A model generated the notes under the pieces. That model made no database searches. It was not told the DNA's origin and saw only the letters and a list, made by a program, of their open reading frames with translations. A stretch of DNA of 64,000 nucleotides, from the NCBI RefSeq assembly GCF_002886255.1, contig NZ_KZ614149.1:744001-808000 (forward strand), given 5' to 3'. The stretch's first letter is position 1. Every line of letters begins with the position of its first letter. Both the position numbers and the translations under genes were made by a program. Shown here piece by piece: positions 26,163-35,642 of this stretch. Source of the DNA: Alteribacillus bidgolensis (GTDB lineage Bacteria > Bacillota > Bacilli > Bacillales > Marinococcaceae).

Positions 26163-27243
26163 TTATGGTTTTAATACTACTTTGATACAATCATCATGTT
26201 TTTCATCAAATATATCGTATCCTTTTTCTGCCTGATTTAGAGGAAGGCGGTGTGTAATAATATCTGCTGGATCGAACTCTTGAGTTATTATTTTTTATAT
26301 AACGCTGGAATATAATGAATAATGGGTACTTGTCCCATCTTTAATGTTATGTTTCGCGTAAAAAAATCACCTAATGGAAAAGCATTATAACGTGTACCTT
26401 TACTCCTACGATACTAACCGTTCCTCCTTGAAGTTTAAGGGCTGTTTCCACCATTTCCACTGCAGATTTTTTTCCATCCATTCCTACACAATCAATAACA
26501 GAATCTGCCCCTCCTTTTGTTATTTCTTTTAAAATGGGTACCTAGATGGTCCTGCTTAGAAAAAACATAGACTTCCACTTTATTTACATTTTTAGCATCG
26601 ATATTGAACATAATCTACTGCAATCACGCGCTTTGCCCCTTTTAACCAGGCAAATTTCTGTGCAAGCAAACCTACTGGACCGCAGCCTAGCACAATAACG
26701 GCGTCATTTATTTTTGACATTTGATTGTTCTACACACCAATAGGCAGTTGGAATAATATCTGAAAGAAACAGAATGCTTTCGTCTTTGAGATCGCATTCT
26801 TTTGGCACGACATATGGCGTGAAATTTCCATGAGGAACTCTTAATAACTCTGCTTGACCTCCGGGATACCCGCCAAATGTTCCAGAATACCCGAAATATG
26901 CTCCTGCCTTGCTATGAGAATTTGAGTTGTCGCATTGACTCTCTAATTGATTCTTGCAATAGTAACATTCCCCGCACTCAATGTTAAATGGGACAATAAC
27001 TCTGTCTCCTTTTTTCACTTTTGTCACATCAGGCCCCGTTTCTTCAACAATTCCCATTGGCTCATGTCCAATAATATAATCCTCCGAAAAATTAGGAATC
27101 TATTCCGTGGACCAAATGGAGATCTGAACCACAAATGGCTGTACTTGTAATTCTTACTAGTATGTCGTCTTTTTTTCTATTTTTGCGTCTGGAACTTCTT
27201 TTACTTTCACATCTTTTATTCCTTGATAAGTTACGGCTTTCAT
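26163..27243 (-). pseudogene. Zinc-dependent alcohol dehydrogenase, multiply frameshifted
   Basis: The remnant starts MKAVTYQGIKDVKVKEVPDA at 27243 and keeps the zinc alcohol dehydrogenase signature GHEPMGIVEETGPDV, the structural zinc cysteines (CGECYYCKNQLESQC), and pieces of the nucleotide-binding domain (VLGCGPVGLLAQKFAWLKGA). It needs several frame changes (around 27110, 26720, 26620 and 26300), so it cannot be functional. The family includes glutathione-independent formaldehyde/alcohol dehydrogenases. It lies next to an aldo/keto reductase on the other strand. Confidence 0.88.
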
Positions 27244-27451
27244 ATTTTCGCCTCTACGATTGATTGTTAACTGCTCCATTCGTTTCAAATATCTACTGCA
27301 TTAATATTTAGTCGGTACTTAAGAAATGTCATTCGATGTACAAACCGTCTCCTTTAAAATAACCGTTCCTAAATGAAAAGAATTATGATATTTGTAAAAA
27401 AAGCTGTTACAATAAGAATCGTTATTTTTGCTAATGAAAGGAAGTGCAGAA

Positions 27452-28447
27452 ATGAAATACAAAAAGTTAGGAAAAAGTGGTGCCATTGTTTCTGAATTGT
27501 GCTTAGGTACGATGACGTTTGGAAAAGGAACTTCTGAAAAAGATGCTGTTCGCATGGTTCATCAGTTTCTTGATTATGGAGGAAATTTTATCGACACAGC
27601 TGACGTATACGTTGGCGGAAAATCAGAAGAAATAGTTGGGGAGGCTATTAAAGATAGGCGATCCGATGTAGTACTGGCTACAAAAGTTCGGATGAAAACA
27701 GGAGAAAATCCGAATGATGTTGGATATTCACGTAAACGTGTGATGGAAGGGGTTGAACAAAGTCTTAAACGACTTAAAACAGATTATATTGATCTCTATC
27801 AGCTGCATGTATGGGATCATCTTACCCCAATAGAGGAAACACTCCGCACGCTTAATGATCTCATTTCTTCTGGGAAAGTTAGATACATCGGCTGCTCTAA
27901 TTTTTTGGCATGGCAGTTAATGAAGTCTTTGTCGATTAGTGAACAAAAAAATATAGCTAAATTCATTACCATTCAGCCGCAATATAGTTTACTGCATCGG
28001 GAAATGGACAGGGAGATGCTATCTCTTTGTCAAGAGGAAGGGATAGGGATTCTTCCGTGGGCTCCGCTTGGTGGTGGTTTCTTAACAGGAAAATACGATT
28101 CTTTACATAAGCCAGATGAAGAGTGGCGATTAGTTACAGCAGGGCCTGGTGAATACTATTGGGAAAATAAAGCGCTTGAGAGAAACTTTATCATTCTTGA
28201 AAAAGTAAAAAAGATAGCAGCTGAGATTGATAAGACACCGGCTCAGGTAGCGCTAAACTGGCTGTTAATGAAAGAAGGTATCACATCACCTATTTTTGGA
28301 GCAAGAACCCTAGAACAATTTGAAGAAAATATAAACGCTGCTGGCTGGCAATTAAGTAAAGAACACTTTGAAGAACTTGATCAGATTAGTGCACTGCCTC
28401 CGGAATATCCTAATCGATTTATTGAAAAATTTAAAAGAGACATTTAA
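27452..28447 (+). CDS. Aldo/keto reductase
   Basis: A 331-residue NADPH-dependent aldo/keto reductase (TIM barrel), cytoplasmic. The catalytic tetrad is visible: D in FIDTADVY, Y in the same motif, K in VLATKVRM, H in YQLHVWD. SNFLAWQ and the C-terminal GARTLEQFEENI cofactor segment are also present. The ATG at 27452 follows AAAGGAAG; a longer frame starting at a TTG is rejected. It resembles the YhdN/YajO/general-stress branch. Divergent from the broken dehydrogenase. The true substrate is unknown. Confidence 0.92.
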   Translation: MKYKKLGKSGAIVSELCLGTMTFGKGTSEKDAVRMVHQFLDYGGNFIDTADVYVGGKSEEIVGEAIKDRRSDVVLATKVRMKTGENPNDVGYSRKRVMEGVEQSLKRLKTDYIDLYQLHVWDHLTPIEETLRTLNDLISSGKVRYIGCSNFLAWQLMKSLSISEQKNIAKFITIQPQYSLLHREMDREMLSLCQEEGIGILPWAPLGGGFLTGKYDSLHKPDEEWRLVTAGPGEYYWENKALERNFIILEKVKKIAAEIDKTPAQVALNWLLMKEGITSPIFGARTLEQFEENINAAGWQLSKEHFEELDQISALPPEYPNRFIEKFKRDI

Positions 28448-28450
28448 ACA

Positions 28451-28480
28451 GTGAGAAGGGTAAGCTCCCTTCTCATTTTT
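28451..28480. terminator. Convergent terminator
   Basis: GTGAGAAGGG and CCCTTCTCAT pair around a short loop, followed by TTTTTCC. It serves the aldo/keto reductase and possibly the converging cupin gene. Confidence 0.8.
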
Positions 28481-28982
28481 CCTCTATCCATTTTTTAATG
28501 AGTGGTCCATCTTTACCGAAAACAGGGTCAAACTTAGGCAGGGGAACATTTTTTATATCCTCCATCACTTCTGGTCTTTCCTTTCGTTCTCCGGTCTTAA
28601 GGTTATAATTTGATCCGTTCGGATACGCACCAGTCATTCGAAAATCGAAACTAGAACTCATTTTTTTGTGGCCGGTTCCGGCAGGAAGAACGATAACGTC
28701 TCCTGCTTCCAAATCAAAAGCAGTACCTTTTTTGCCGCCGAGTTTAATACGGACAGAACCTTTCAAAACGCCTAATACTTCATGAGAGTCACTGTGATAG
28801 TGGTGGTAGTCTAACACATCTCCTCTCCAGCTGTTTTTCCAATTGTTATGATGAAAGGTATCTTGGCATGCTTCAGGTTCATTAGCAAATACTGCTGAAT
28901 ACAATAGGACCGGCAATTTTTCATTATTTGGTATGCTGCCGTCATCTGTAAAAGTCATAGAGGTGATTTTTTGTTTTTTCAT
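28473..28982 (-). CDS. Cupin-domain protein, YjlB-like
   Basis: A 169-residue single-cupin protein resembling B. subtilis YjlB. Metal-binding residues are visible in HYHSDSHEVLGVLKGSVRIKLGG (split: HYHSDSHE then G-rich strand) and the second cupin motif GDVIVLPAGTGHKK. The N-terminal DDGSIPNNEKLPVLLY is typical of this subgroup. The ATG at 28982 is chosen because AGGAGGG is seven bases upstream; the ATG six bases earlier is too close. Function is unknown. Confidence 0.85.
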   Translation of the reverse strand: MKKQKITSMTFTDDGSIPNNEKLPVLLYSAVFANEPEACQDTFHHNNWKNSWRGDVLDYHHYHSDSHEVLGVLKGSVRIKLGGKKGTAFDLEAGDVIVLPAGTGHKKMSSSFDFRMTGAYPNGSNYNLKTGERKERPEVMEDIKNVPLPKFDPVFGKDGPLIKKWIEEK

Positions 28983-29046
28983 GTTCATCCCTCCTAGGTC
29001 TTCAGCTATTCCTTCATATATCCTTCTTTGTTATTAATTAAACGAA

Positions 29047-30003
29047 TTATATCTTCAAAACTGCTCCGTCCAGGCGTTTTATACCGCGTAAATCTGCCAG
29101 TTCTTTTACTAATTGCAGAGCGGCTTTATCTTTTTGCTTCGCTTCTACCATTATATCCAAAGATTGTCCGTATTGTTTTATGGCATTGATAAGTAGAAGG
29201 ATAAATGTAAGATCTACATAATCGGCATGACTTCTGCAGGCTGCTTCAGATTTTGGCGAAGAGACGTGAATTTTTGGAGGATGCGGAGTATGTTTCCATG
29301 TTTTAAATACACGCGGCAAAATTATTTCAAGGTTTTCGGATGAATGCCGATTTGCCTTGTAGTGATGAAAATCAAACATACAAGGGATGTTTTCTGTTTC
29401 ACAGATATCTAATACTTCAGAAGCCGTGTAGGTTTTATCATCATTTTCGAGAGTCATCTGTTTTTTTTATATAAAGCGGCAGCTGCTGAAGGTTCGTATA
29501 AAACCGATTAACAGCAGCACTTTTAGTGCCGTATGCTCCGCCGACATGAAGATTAATATAAGCTTCTGATGATAAATTCATGGCATCTAACAAATGGTAA
29601 TGATATTTCATGTTGTTTACTGCGTTAGCTGTAATATACGGCTTATTGCTTGTGAAAAGGGTAAATTGATTAGGATGAAAGCTTGTTCGAATGCCATGTT
29701 GTTTAACAAGCTCTCCTATCTCCTTATAAAGATGGAGAAAAGGCGAAAGATAGTCCCACTCGACTTTCTGATGAGCAGCAAGAGGGATAAGTGATGATGA
29801 AAATCGATAGAGTTTTATGCCATGTGCAATATTAAAATGCAGGGCACATATGGTATGTTCAAGGTTTTTCTTCGTAATCTCATACAATGAACTATTTCTT
29901 TCTTGAGCATTCATTTTTTCCATCGAATAAAAGTAAGGGTTTTCGCAGGTGAAGCATTCCAAAGCGAGGCGGCGTGAGCAACATAACCTAATCGAATAAT
30001 CAT
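29047..30003 (-). pseudogene. uvsE: UV damage endonuclease UvsE, two A-tract frameshifts
   Basis: UvsE nicks DNA 5' of UV photoproducts. The gene begins at 30003 (MIIRLGYVAHAASLWNASPA), overlapping the upstream stop as ATGA. It shifts frame in a 6-A tract near 29922 (7 A would be in frame), continues as NAQERNSSLYEITKKNLE through TSFHPNQFTLFTSNKPY and NLHVGGAYG, then shifts back in an 8-A tract near 29461 (7 A would be in frame) to MTLENDDKTYTASEVLDICE, FDFHHYKANRHSS and SSPKSEAACRSHADYVD. All catalytic segments survive. One -1 and one +1 indel leave the ends in register. It is either inactive, phase-variable or a sequencing artefact. Confidence 0.9.
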
Positions 30004-30293
30004 TGCTTCTCTATTTCCTTGGACACCACAAAAGCCAGGTCGTCATTACCAAATAAGGACAAGACCCCTAGCAACGTTTCATTTGATATGTCTTCTGATT
30101 CTTCTTTAGGTACCGTTAAATCAATAGCCTGCTCAAGTTGAGGGTTATTGCCTTGGTCTGGATAAGCTTTCAGATACAGTTCATGTGGATTTAAATGATG
30201 GTTAACGCACCACTGAGCAAAAACTAATATCATCATCTTTTCATCCTGCTGGTAGCTTTTAATGATTTTATCTTCTACTTCTTTTTGATTCAT
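30000..30293 (-). CDS. Small protein upstream of uvsE (YwjC-like position)
   Basis: A 97-residue acidic protein whose stop overlaps the uvsE start (ATGA), so the two are translationally coupled. In B. subtilis the small gene ywjC lies next to uvsE (ywjD) in the same way, and I take this as its counterpart by position; sequence identity could not be checked. FAQWCVNHHLNPHELYLKAY (about residues 25-44) is the most distinctive stretch. There are no membrane segments. Function is unknown. Confidence 0.7.
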   Translation of the reverse strand: MNQKEVEDKIIKSYQQDEKMMILVFAQWCVNHHLNPHELYLKAYPDQGNNPQLEQAIDLTVPKEESEDISNETLLGVLSLFGNDDLAFVVSKEIEKQ

Positions 30294-30435
30294 TTTATCA
30301 TTTCCTCCGTGGTGAATCTTTTTATGAGTGTATTTCTATAGTAAAGGACAAAATATTCGTTTACAAATACAAATCACTCCTTCGTTCATATTCCTCTAAG
30401 CATTGAGACATAGTAACAATACGGAGGGATAAGAA

Positions 30436-31620
30436 ATGAAAATACTGCGTTATATGCTGACGCTTACAATACTATTTTCTTTCCTTTTAACGGAAACCAC
30501 TTTAACCTTTTCCGAAGACTCACAGGTTTTTGCATCAAAAAACAAAACAGTTCGGTTTGATGACGACGATGATCTTGCCCTTTTTACGGAATCTCATACA
30601 ACACTTGATTTTCATTTTTTAGATGTCGGGCAAGGAGATAGTACGTTAATTGTTTCTGATACAGGTGCTGCTATGTTAATTGATGGGGGAAAACCAGAAT
30701 GCGGAAAGGAAATAGTACGTTACTTGAACGAAGCGGGGATTGATAAATTAGAATGGGTGGTTGCTACTCACCCTGATATCGATCACATAGGCGGTTTAGT
30801 TGAAGTATTAGAAGAAATGGACGTAGAAAAAGTATTAGACAGCGGAAGAGAACATGATACAAAAACCTATCAAAAGTACAGGAAAATAATTAAGGATAAA
30901 AAGATTGATTTTTTTCTAGCCGAAGAAGGGGAACGTGTAAAAACAAAACTTGCAGATCAAGTAAACGTATTAAATAGTTATTCTGATAGTGATGTGCGAA
31001 ACGATTCTTCTATCGTGCTTCAAATTGAGTATGGTGACACGAACGTATTGCTGGCTGGGGACGCGACCGTAGTAAATGAAAAGGATATGATGAAAAAGTA
31101 TGACTTGGAATCAGACATTATAAAAGTAGCTCATCATGGGTCGCTTACTTCAACAGGGAGTGAATTTATAGAAAAAGTTGACCCGGAAATAGCTATTATA
31201 CCGTTCGATAAGAAAAATACATTTGGCCACCCAAATGCTAGTGTAGTAAATCGTTTGAGAAACACGGGTGCAGATATTTATACGACGGAACATTCCGGTC
31301 ATATTTTAGTCTCATTGTATAAAGAGAATATGTACATTTCAAAAAAACCTTGGACAGGAAAAGGAAGAAAATTCCCAACACCCGTACCAAGAATCCACAT
31401 GGCTAACGAAAAAACCTACAAAATAGATAAACCCGTAAATATTAATACAGCTTCTAAAAAAGAAATAGCAAAACTTCCGCATATAAGTCCGGTGGCGGCA
31501 GAATTGGTAGTGGAATATAAAGATGCAAACGGGCCTTTTCGCACAAAAGAAGAATTAATTAAAGTAAGCGGAGTTGGAAAGTATACGTACAAAAAAATAA
31601 ATAAATATATTACAACCTGA
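30436..31620 (+). CDS. Secreted metallo-beta-lactamase-fold hydrolase with C-terminal HhH domain
   Basis: A 394-residue exported protein. A signal peptide (about 1-33) is followed by an MBL domain like the C-terminal part of ComEC: LDVGQGDSTLIV, the metal motif THPDIDHIGGL (HxDxDH), ND and AGDATV, and VAHHGSLTSTG. From about residue 335 a ComEA-type helix-hairpin-helix pair follows (INTASKKEIAKLPHISPVAA, then GPFRTKEELIKVSGVGKYTY). The combination joins a nuclease-like domain of a DNA-uptake protein to a DNA-binding domain, so extracellular DNA hydrolysis or processing is likely. The ATG has CGGAGGGA upstream. Confidence 0.88.
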   Translation: MKILRYMLTLTILFSFLLTETTLTFSEDSQVFASKNKTVRFDDDDDLALFTESHTTLDFHFLDVGQGDSTLIVSDTGAAMLIDGGKPECGKEIVRYLNEAGIDKLEWVVATHPDIDHIGGLVEVLEEMDVEKVLDSGREHDTKTYQKYRKIIKDKKIDFFLAEEGERVKTKLADQVNVLNSYSDSDVRNDSSIVLQIEYGDTNVLLAGDATVVNEKDMMKKYDLESDIIKVAHHGSLTSTGSEFIEKVDPEIAIIPFDKKNTFGHPNASVVNRLRNTGADIYTTEHSGHILVSLYKENMYISKKPWTGKGRKFPTPVPRIHMANEKTYKIDKPVNINTASKKEIAKLPHISPVAAELVVEYKDANGPFRTKEELIKVSGVGKYTYKKINKYITT

Positions 31621-31725
31621 GGTGATTTGTCCTGTAATCTTTTTTCCTTTTATAAAACTGGTTATTTATTTTCTTATAAATAAATACGGTTAGATAAGAA
31701 GAAAAAATGACAGGAGGACGAATCT

Positions 31726-33015
31726 GTGCAAATACATGTAGTTGCTCCAGGTGAATCCCTATGGGTTATTGCTCAGAGGTATAATGTTCCGTATAACACA
31801 ATTTCTCAAGCCAATCAGCTTCCTAACCCTGATCAATTAGTTGTAGGCCAAGCACTTGTTATTCCTATTGAAGGACGTATTCATTGGGTACAGCCTGGAG
31901 AGAATGTTTGGCACGTTAGTCAGCGCTATCAAACACCTGTAAAAGAAATTTTAAGAAGAAATAGACTCTCGTTTCCGCAATATATTCCAACAGGTTATCC
32001 GCTTTATATTTTAAATGAGTTCAGACAAAAGCCATCGGTTGATGTTGGCGCTTATATTGATTTGCAAATAACAGGAGAGGAGTCCCAGTCTGTAATTAAT
32101 GAAATCGGTCAACATTTAACTTTTTTACAAGTATTCAGTTACCACATGAATGACGATGGGACTCTTACTCCTATTGAAGACCAGCCAATTATTAACACAG
32201 CTTATCAAAATGAAATTGTACCTTTAATGGTGATCACCAATATTGAAGACGGAGAATTTAATACTGAGCTTGCTACTACGGTTTTAGGAAGTGAAGACTT
32301 ACAGAACAAGCTCCTAGATGAAGCGCTGGCTATCATGGAGGAAAAAGGGTATTTAGGTTTGGATTTCGATTTGGAATATTTGGGGGCTGAAAACAGAGAA
32401 CCTTACAATAATTTAATGAGAAAAGCAAAAGAGCGGCTGGATGAAAAAGGTTATTTTTTATCTAGTGCACTTGCTCCTCAAGTGGAACCTGGGATGCCTG
32501 GAGTTTTATATGAAGGACATGATTTTGAAACGCATGGTGAGATTGCTGATTTTGTATTTTTAATGACTTATGAATGGGGATGGACAGGAGGCCCCCCGAT
32601 GGCAGTTGCTCCTATTAATGAAGTAAGGCGGGTTATTGAATATGCTGTTTCTGTCATGCCAAGCGATAAAATTATGATGGGAATTCCTTTGTACGGATAT
32701 AACTGGACTCTTCCTTATGTAGAAGGAGAAACACAAGCGGAATCCATTGATCATCAACAGGCTATTGAGTTAGCTATTAAATATAATGCTGCTATAGAAT
32801 ATGATCAAGAAGCTCAATCTCCTTTTTTTAGATATTATGATGAACAAGGGAACGAACATGAGGTATGGTTTGATGATGCAAGAAGCATTCAAGCTAAATT
32901 TGATCTTATCAAAGAGTTTGATTTACGAGGGTTTTATTATTGGGTTCTCGGTTGGGAATTTCCGCAAAACTGGCTGCTTTTAGAAGATAACTTTAATGTA
33001 AACAAACGAGTATAG
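31726..33015 (+). CDS. LysM + GH18 spore cortex N-acetylglucosaminidase (YaaH/SleL-like)
   Basis: A 429-residue enzyme with two N-terminal LysM domains (about 1-46, VVAPGESLWVIAQRYNVP; and about 50-95, HWVQPGENVWHVSQRYQTP) and a C-terminal GH18 domain (about 105-425). The GH18 motif LDFDLEY (DxxDxDxE-like) supplies the catalytic glutamate. This architecture is that of YaaH/SleL (CwlE), which digests cortex fragments during spore germination. The start is GTG behind AGGAGGACGAATCT. No signal peptide is present, as in other SleL proteins. A paralogue rather than the main copy is possible. Confidence 0.92.
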   Translation: MQIHVVAPGESLWVIAQRYNVPYNTISQANQLPNPDQLVVGQALVIPIEGRIHWVQPGENVWHVSQRYQTPVKEILRRNRLSFPQYIPTGYPLYILNEFRQKPSVDVGAYIDLQITGEESQSVINEIGQHLTFLQVFSYHMNDDGTLTPIEDQPIINTAYQNEIVPLMVITNIEDGEFNTELATTVLGSEDLQNKLLDEALAIMEEKGYLGLDFDLEYLGAENREPYNNLMRKAKERLDEKGYFLSSALAPQVEPGMPGVLYEGHDFETHGEIADFVFLMTYEWGWTGGPPMAVAPINEVRRVIEYAVSVMPSDKIMMGIPLYGYNWTLPYVEGETQAESIDHQQAIELAIKYNAAIEYDQEAQSPFFRYYDEQGNEHEVWFDDARSIQAKFDLIKEFDLRGFYYWVLGWEFPQNWLLLEDNFNVNKRV

Positions 33016-33085
33016 GAAAATGCATGAAAATAAAGGATAAGAACATATTAAGGGAGACAACATTACAAGGAGGTTGAAGGAACAA

Positions 33086-33331
33086 ATGGCTCGAATTGGA
33101 GTGGAAGAATCCCTTACTGATGTTCAACAGCAATTACAAGAACAAGGGCATGAAGTAATTACATTAAGGCAGGAATCGGATGCTGACGGCTGTGATTGCT
33201 GCGTTATTACTGGCCAGGATCAAAACATGATGAATATGCAAAATACAACGCTTGAAGGGGCTGTTATCAACGCCCACGGTTTCAATTCCAACGAGATTTG
33301 TGAGCAAGTTGAACAAAAACTTCACCAATAA
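33086..33331 (+). CDS. ykuS: UPF0180 family protein YkuS
   Basis: An 81-residue protein matching the small UPF0180/YkuS family of Bacillaceae: ARIGVEESLTDVQQQLQEQG at the N-terminus, DADGCDCCVITGQDQNMM in the middle with the CDCC cysteines, and VINAHGF near the end. Function is unknown. I chose the ATG at 33086 to match the family start; an upstream in-frame TTG at 33074 abuts AGGAGG and remains possible. A terminator follows. Confidence 0.88.
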   Translation: MARIGVEESLTDVQQQLQEQGHEVITLRQESDADGCDCCVITGQDQNMMNMQNTTLEGAVINAHGFNSNEICEQVEQKLHQ

Positions 33332-33344
33332 GAGTGAATGAAAG

Positions 33345-33377
33345 CCCGGTCATCTGCGCTTTAAGATGGCCGGTTTT
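33345..33377 (+). terminator. Terminator after ykuS
   Basis: CCGGTCATCT pairs with AGATGGCCGG (one G-T/bulge) and is followed by TTTT. Confidence 0.75.
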
Positions 33378-33433
33378 CAGCCCACGGGTTAAAATTTCAC
33401 GTACCGTATTAAATTATAAAAAACAAAAAATAT

Positions 33434-33476
33434 TTGACTAACTAAAATGTTAACTATAAAATATAATTGGTTAACA
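33434..33476 (+). promoter_or_regulatory. Biotin operon promoter with BirA operator
   Basis: The promoter is TTGACT, 17 bases, TAAAAT. It overlaps a two-part palindrome TGTTAAC (33449-33455) ... GTTAACA (33470-33476). Inverted TTGTTAAC/GTTAACAA arms around an AT-rich spacer are the known operator of the biotin repressor BirA in Bacillus. Bound BirA-biotinyl-AMP would cover the -10 and shut off the operon when biotin is plentiful. Confidence 0.9.
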
Positions 33477-33504
33477 ATAGAAAATTCTTCTGGAAAGGTT
33501 GTTG

Positions 33505-34281
33505 TTGCTAAAAATGGAGAAACTCTACAGTGTTCGAATGAGAGCAGCGGTTGGAGGTGCTCATGAGAAAGGGGGAAAACATATTTCCGGTGGAGAAAAT
33601 CTGGCTTATGAAACCGAATTGCAAGAAAAAGCTGATCATTTAATTAAAAAAGCATTTTTACATCAACGAGGAAAGCCAGATTTTTTTAATCTTGTGATCG
33701 AAAATGTAAAAGAGCCAGTCTGCTGCAGTGAACCACTGCTTGTCTCCACGTATAATGTGAAAGATGCGAAAGATGGCAGAATTACTGCAGAATATCTTTT
33801 ACAACAATGCGGATTGACCAATGCAGTGATAAACAAAGCGTTTAACATTCTTGTTAGTAACTTTCATGTTCGCGGAGCTATTCTTGTTGATGCTCAAACG
33901 GGACAACGCCTTGATAACAGAGAGGATCAAGGTGTACGTGTGTCTCAGCTTGATTGGAGACAAAATGATTTTAAAAATTGGTGTAAATTCCATGAATTAC
34001 ATGAAAACTTTCGCCTGAAAGAAGCATTAACTTTAGCTGCAAAAGTATGCAGACATTCTGCAACAATTGCCGAACTTTGCTGGAGCGATGATCCAAACTA
34101 CATAACGGGTTACGTAGCTAGTCCAAAAAGAGGCTATGAACGAATCACTAAAATGAAAGAAAAAGGAGATGAACAAGGTGGACGGGTGTTATTTATAGAC
34201 CCCGTTCAAGACGTTGATGCCTATGTTTACTATTTAGAAAAGAAACCTTTTATGATAAGAAACGGAGGAGAAGAAAAATGA
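33505..34281 (+). CDS. bioW: 6-carboxyhexanoate-CoA ligase BioW
   Basis: BioW activates pimelate to pimeloyl-CoA, the first step of Bacillus-type biotin synthesis. The 258-residue product carries the family stretches YSVRMRAAVGGAHEKGGKHI, SGGENL, GVRVSQLDW, AAKVCRHSATIAELCWSDDP and NYITGYVASPKRGYERIT, and matches the normal length. The start is uncertain: the TTG at 33505 has GGAAAGG at the right distance, whereas the ATG at 33514 is too far; a further TTG lies at 33499. It is first in the bio operon and overlaps bioA by four bases. Confidence 0.92.
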   Translation: MLKMEKLYSVRMRAAVGGAHEKGGKHISGGENLAYETELQEKADHLIKKAFLHQRGKPDFFNLVIENVKEPVCCSEPLLVSTYNVKDAKDGRITAEYLLQQCGLTNAVINKAFNILVSNFHVRGAILVDAQTGQRLDNREDQGVRVSQLDWRQNDFKNWCKFHELHENFRLKEALTLAAKVCRHSATIAELCWSDDPNYITGYVASPKRGYERITKMKEKGDEQGGRVLFIDPVQDVDAYVYYLEKKPFMIRNGGEEK

Positions 34282-35642
34282 ATTTAATAGAAAAAAGCAA
34301 GCAGCATTTATGGCTTCCATTTACACAAATGAAAGACTATGATGAAAATCCACTGATTATTGAAAGTGGTGATGGTATCAAAGTGAAAGATACGAACGGA
34401 AATGAATATTATGATGCCTTTTCTTCTGTATGGTTAAACGTCCATGGCCACCGAAAAAAAGAATTAGATCAGGCGATTATTTCTCAATTAGATAAAATTG
34501 CTCATTCCACGTTACTTGGTATGACCAATGTTCCTGCGACAGAACTTGCTGAAAAGCTAGTTGAAATCGCTCCTCCTGCTTTATCGAGAGTGTTTTATTC
34601 AGACAGTGGCGCAGAAGCAGTAGAAATTGCTGTGAAAATGGCATTTCAATATTGGCAGAACCTTGGCCAAACAAAAAAACAAAAATTTATTTCAGTAAAA
34701 AATGGCTATCACGGAGATACAATTGGAGCAGTTAGTGTAGGATCGATTGATATATTTCACAATATTTACGGCCCCTTAATGTTTGAAAATTATCACACGC
34801 CCGTCCCTAATGTGTACCGCCACCCGAGCGAAGATCCTGTTCAGTGTTCAGAAGAATGTTTAGAAAATTTGGAAACACTTTTAGCGGAAAATCATGAGAG
34901 TATTGCAGGGTTAACCATTGAATCAATGGTACAGGGAGCAGGTGGAATGATTGTCATGCCTGAAGGGTTTTTATCTGGTGTTCGTAAGCTTTGCAGTAAA
35001 TATGATGTGCTAATGATCGTTGATGAAGTAGCAACGGGCTTCGGCCGGACAGGAAAAATGTTTGCATGTGAACATGAATCTGTAGAACCGGATTTAATGG
35101 CAGCGGGCAAAGGTCTTACCGGCGGGTATTTACCAGTTGCAGTAACCTTTACGACAGAAAGAATTTATGAAGCTTTCTATGATGACTATAAAAATTTTAA
35201 AACGTTTTTTCACGGACATTCTTATACGGGAAATCAGCTTGGCTGCGCCGTGGCATTAGAAAACCTCCGATTATTTGAAAAAGATAGAATAGTTGAACAA
35301 GTATCTGATAAAACAGACTTTTTGAGAGGATTACTTGAAAACATAAAAGAACTTGATCATGTAGGGGATGTTCGGCAGCTTGGTTTTATGTGTGGAATTG
35401 AACTCGTACTGGACAAGAATACGAAAGAATCTTTTCCTTTTGAAAGCAGAACAGGCTATAAAACATCTTTGAAAATGAGAGAACTCGGCTTATTAACACG
35501 CCCAATGGGAGATGTAGCTGTTTTTATGCCGCCGTTAGTCAGTACGAAATCTGAACTTAAGAAAATGACTGCCATTATGAAAGAAGCGATTGAGGCGGTG
35601 ACAAAAGAGGAGGTGCAGCGTCTTGATCAAACCGACGTATAG
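34278..35642 (+). CDS. bioA: 7,8-diaminononanoate synthase BioA/BioK
   Basis: A 454-residue PLP aminotransferase (class III) that converts 7-keto-8-aminopelargonate to 7,8-diaminopelargonate. In Bacillus the enzyme (BioK) uses lysine rather than SAM as amino donor; which applies here is inferred from relatives. The PLP lysine is K278 in AAGKGLTGGY, with DEVATGFGRTG upstream and HGHSYTGN downstream. Its ATG overlaps the bioW stop, and bioF overlaps its end, so translation is coupled. Confidence 0.94.
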   Translation: MNLIEKSKQHLWLPFTQMKDYDENPLIIESGDGIKVKDTNGNEYYDAFSSVWLNVHGHRKKELDQAIISQLDKIAHSTLLGMTNVPATELAEKLVEIAPPALSRVFYSDSGAEAVEIAVKMAFQYWQNLGQTKKQKFISVKNGYHGDTIGAVSVGSIDIFHNIYGPLMFENYHTPVPNVYRHPSEDPVQCSEECLENLETLLAENHESIAGLTIESMVQGAGGMIVMPEGFLSGVRKLCSKYDVLMIVDEVATGFGRTGKMFACEHESVEPDLMAAGKGLTGGYLPVAVTFTTERIYEAFYDDYKNFKTFFHGHSYTGNQLGCAVALENLRLFEKDRIVEQVSDKTDFLRGLLENIKELDHVGDVRQLGFMCGIELVLDKNTKESFPFESRTGYKTSLKMRELGLLTRPMGDVAVFMPPLVSTKSELKKMTAIMKEAIEAVTKEEVQRLDQTDV

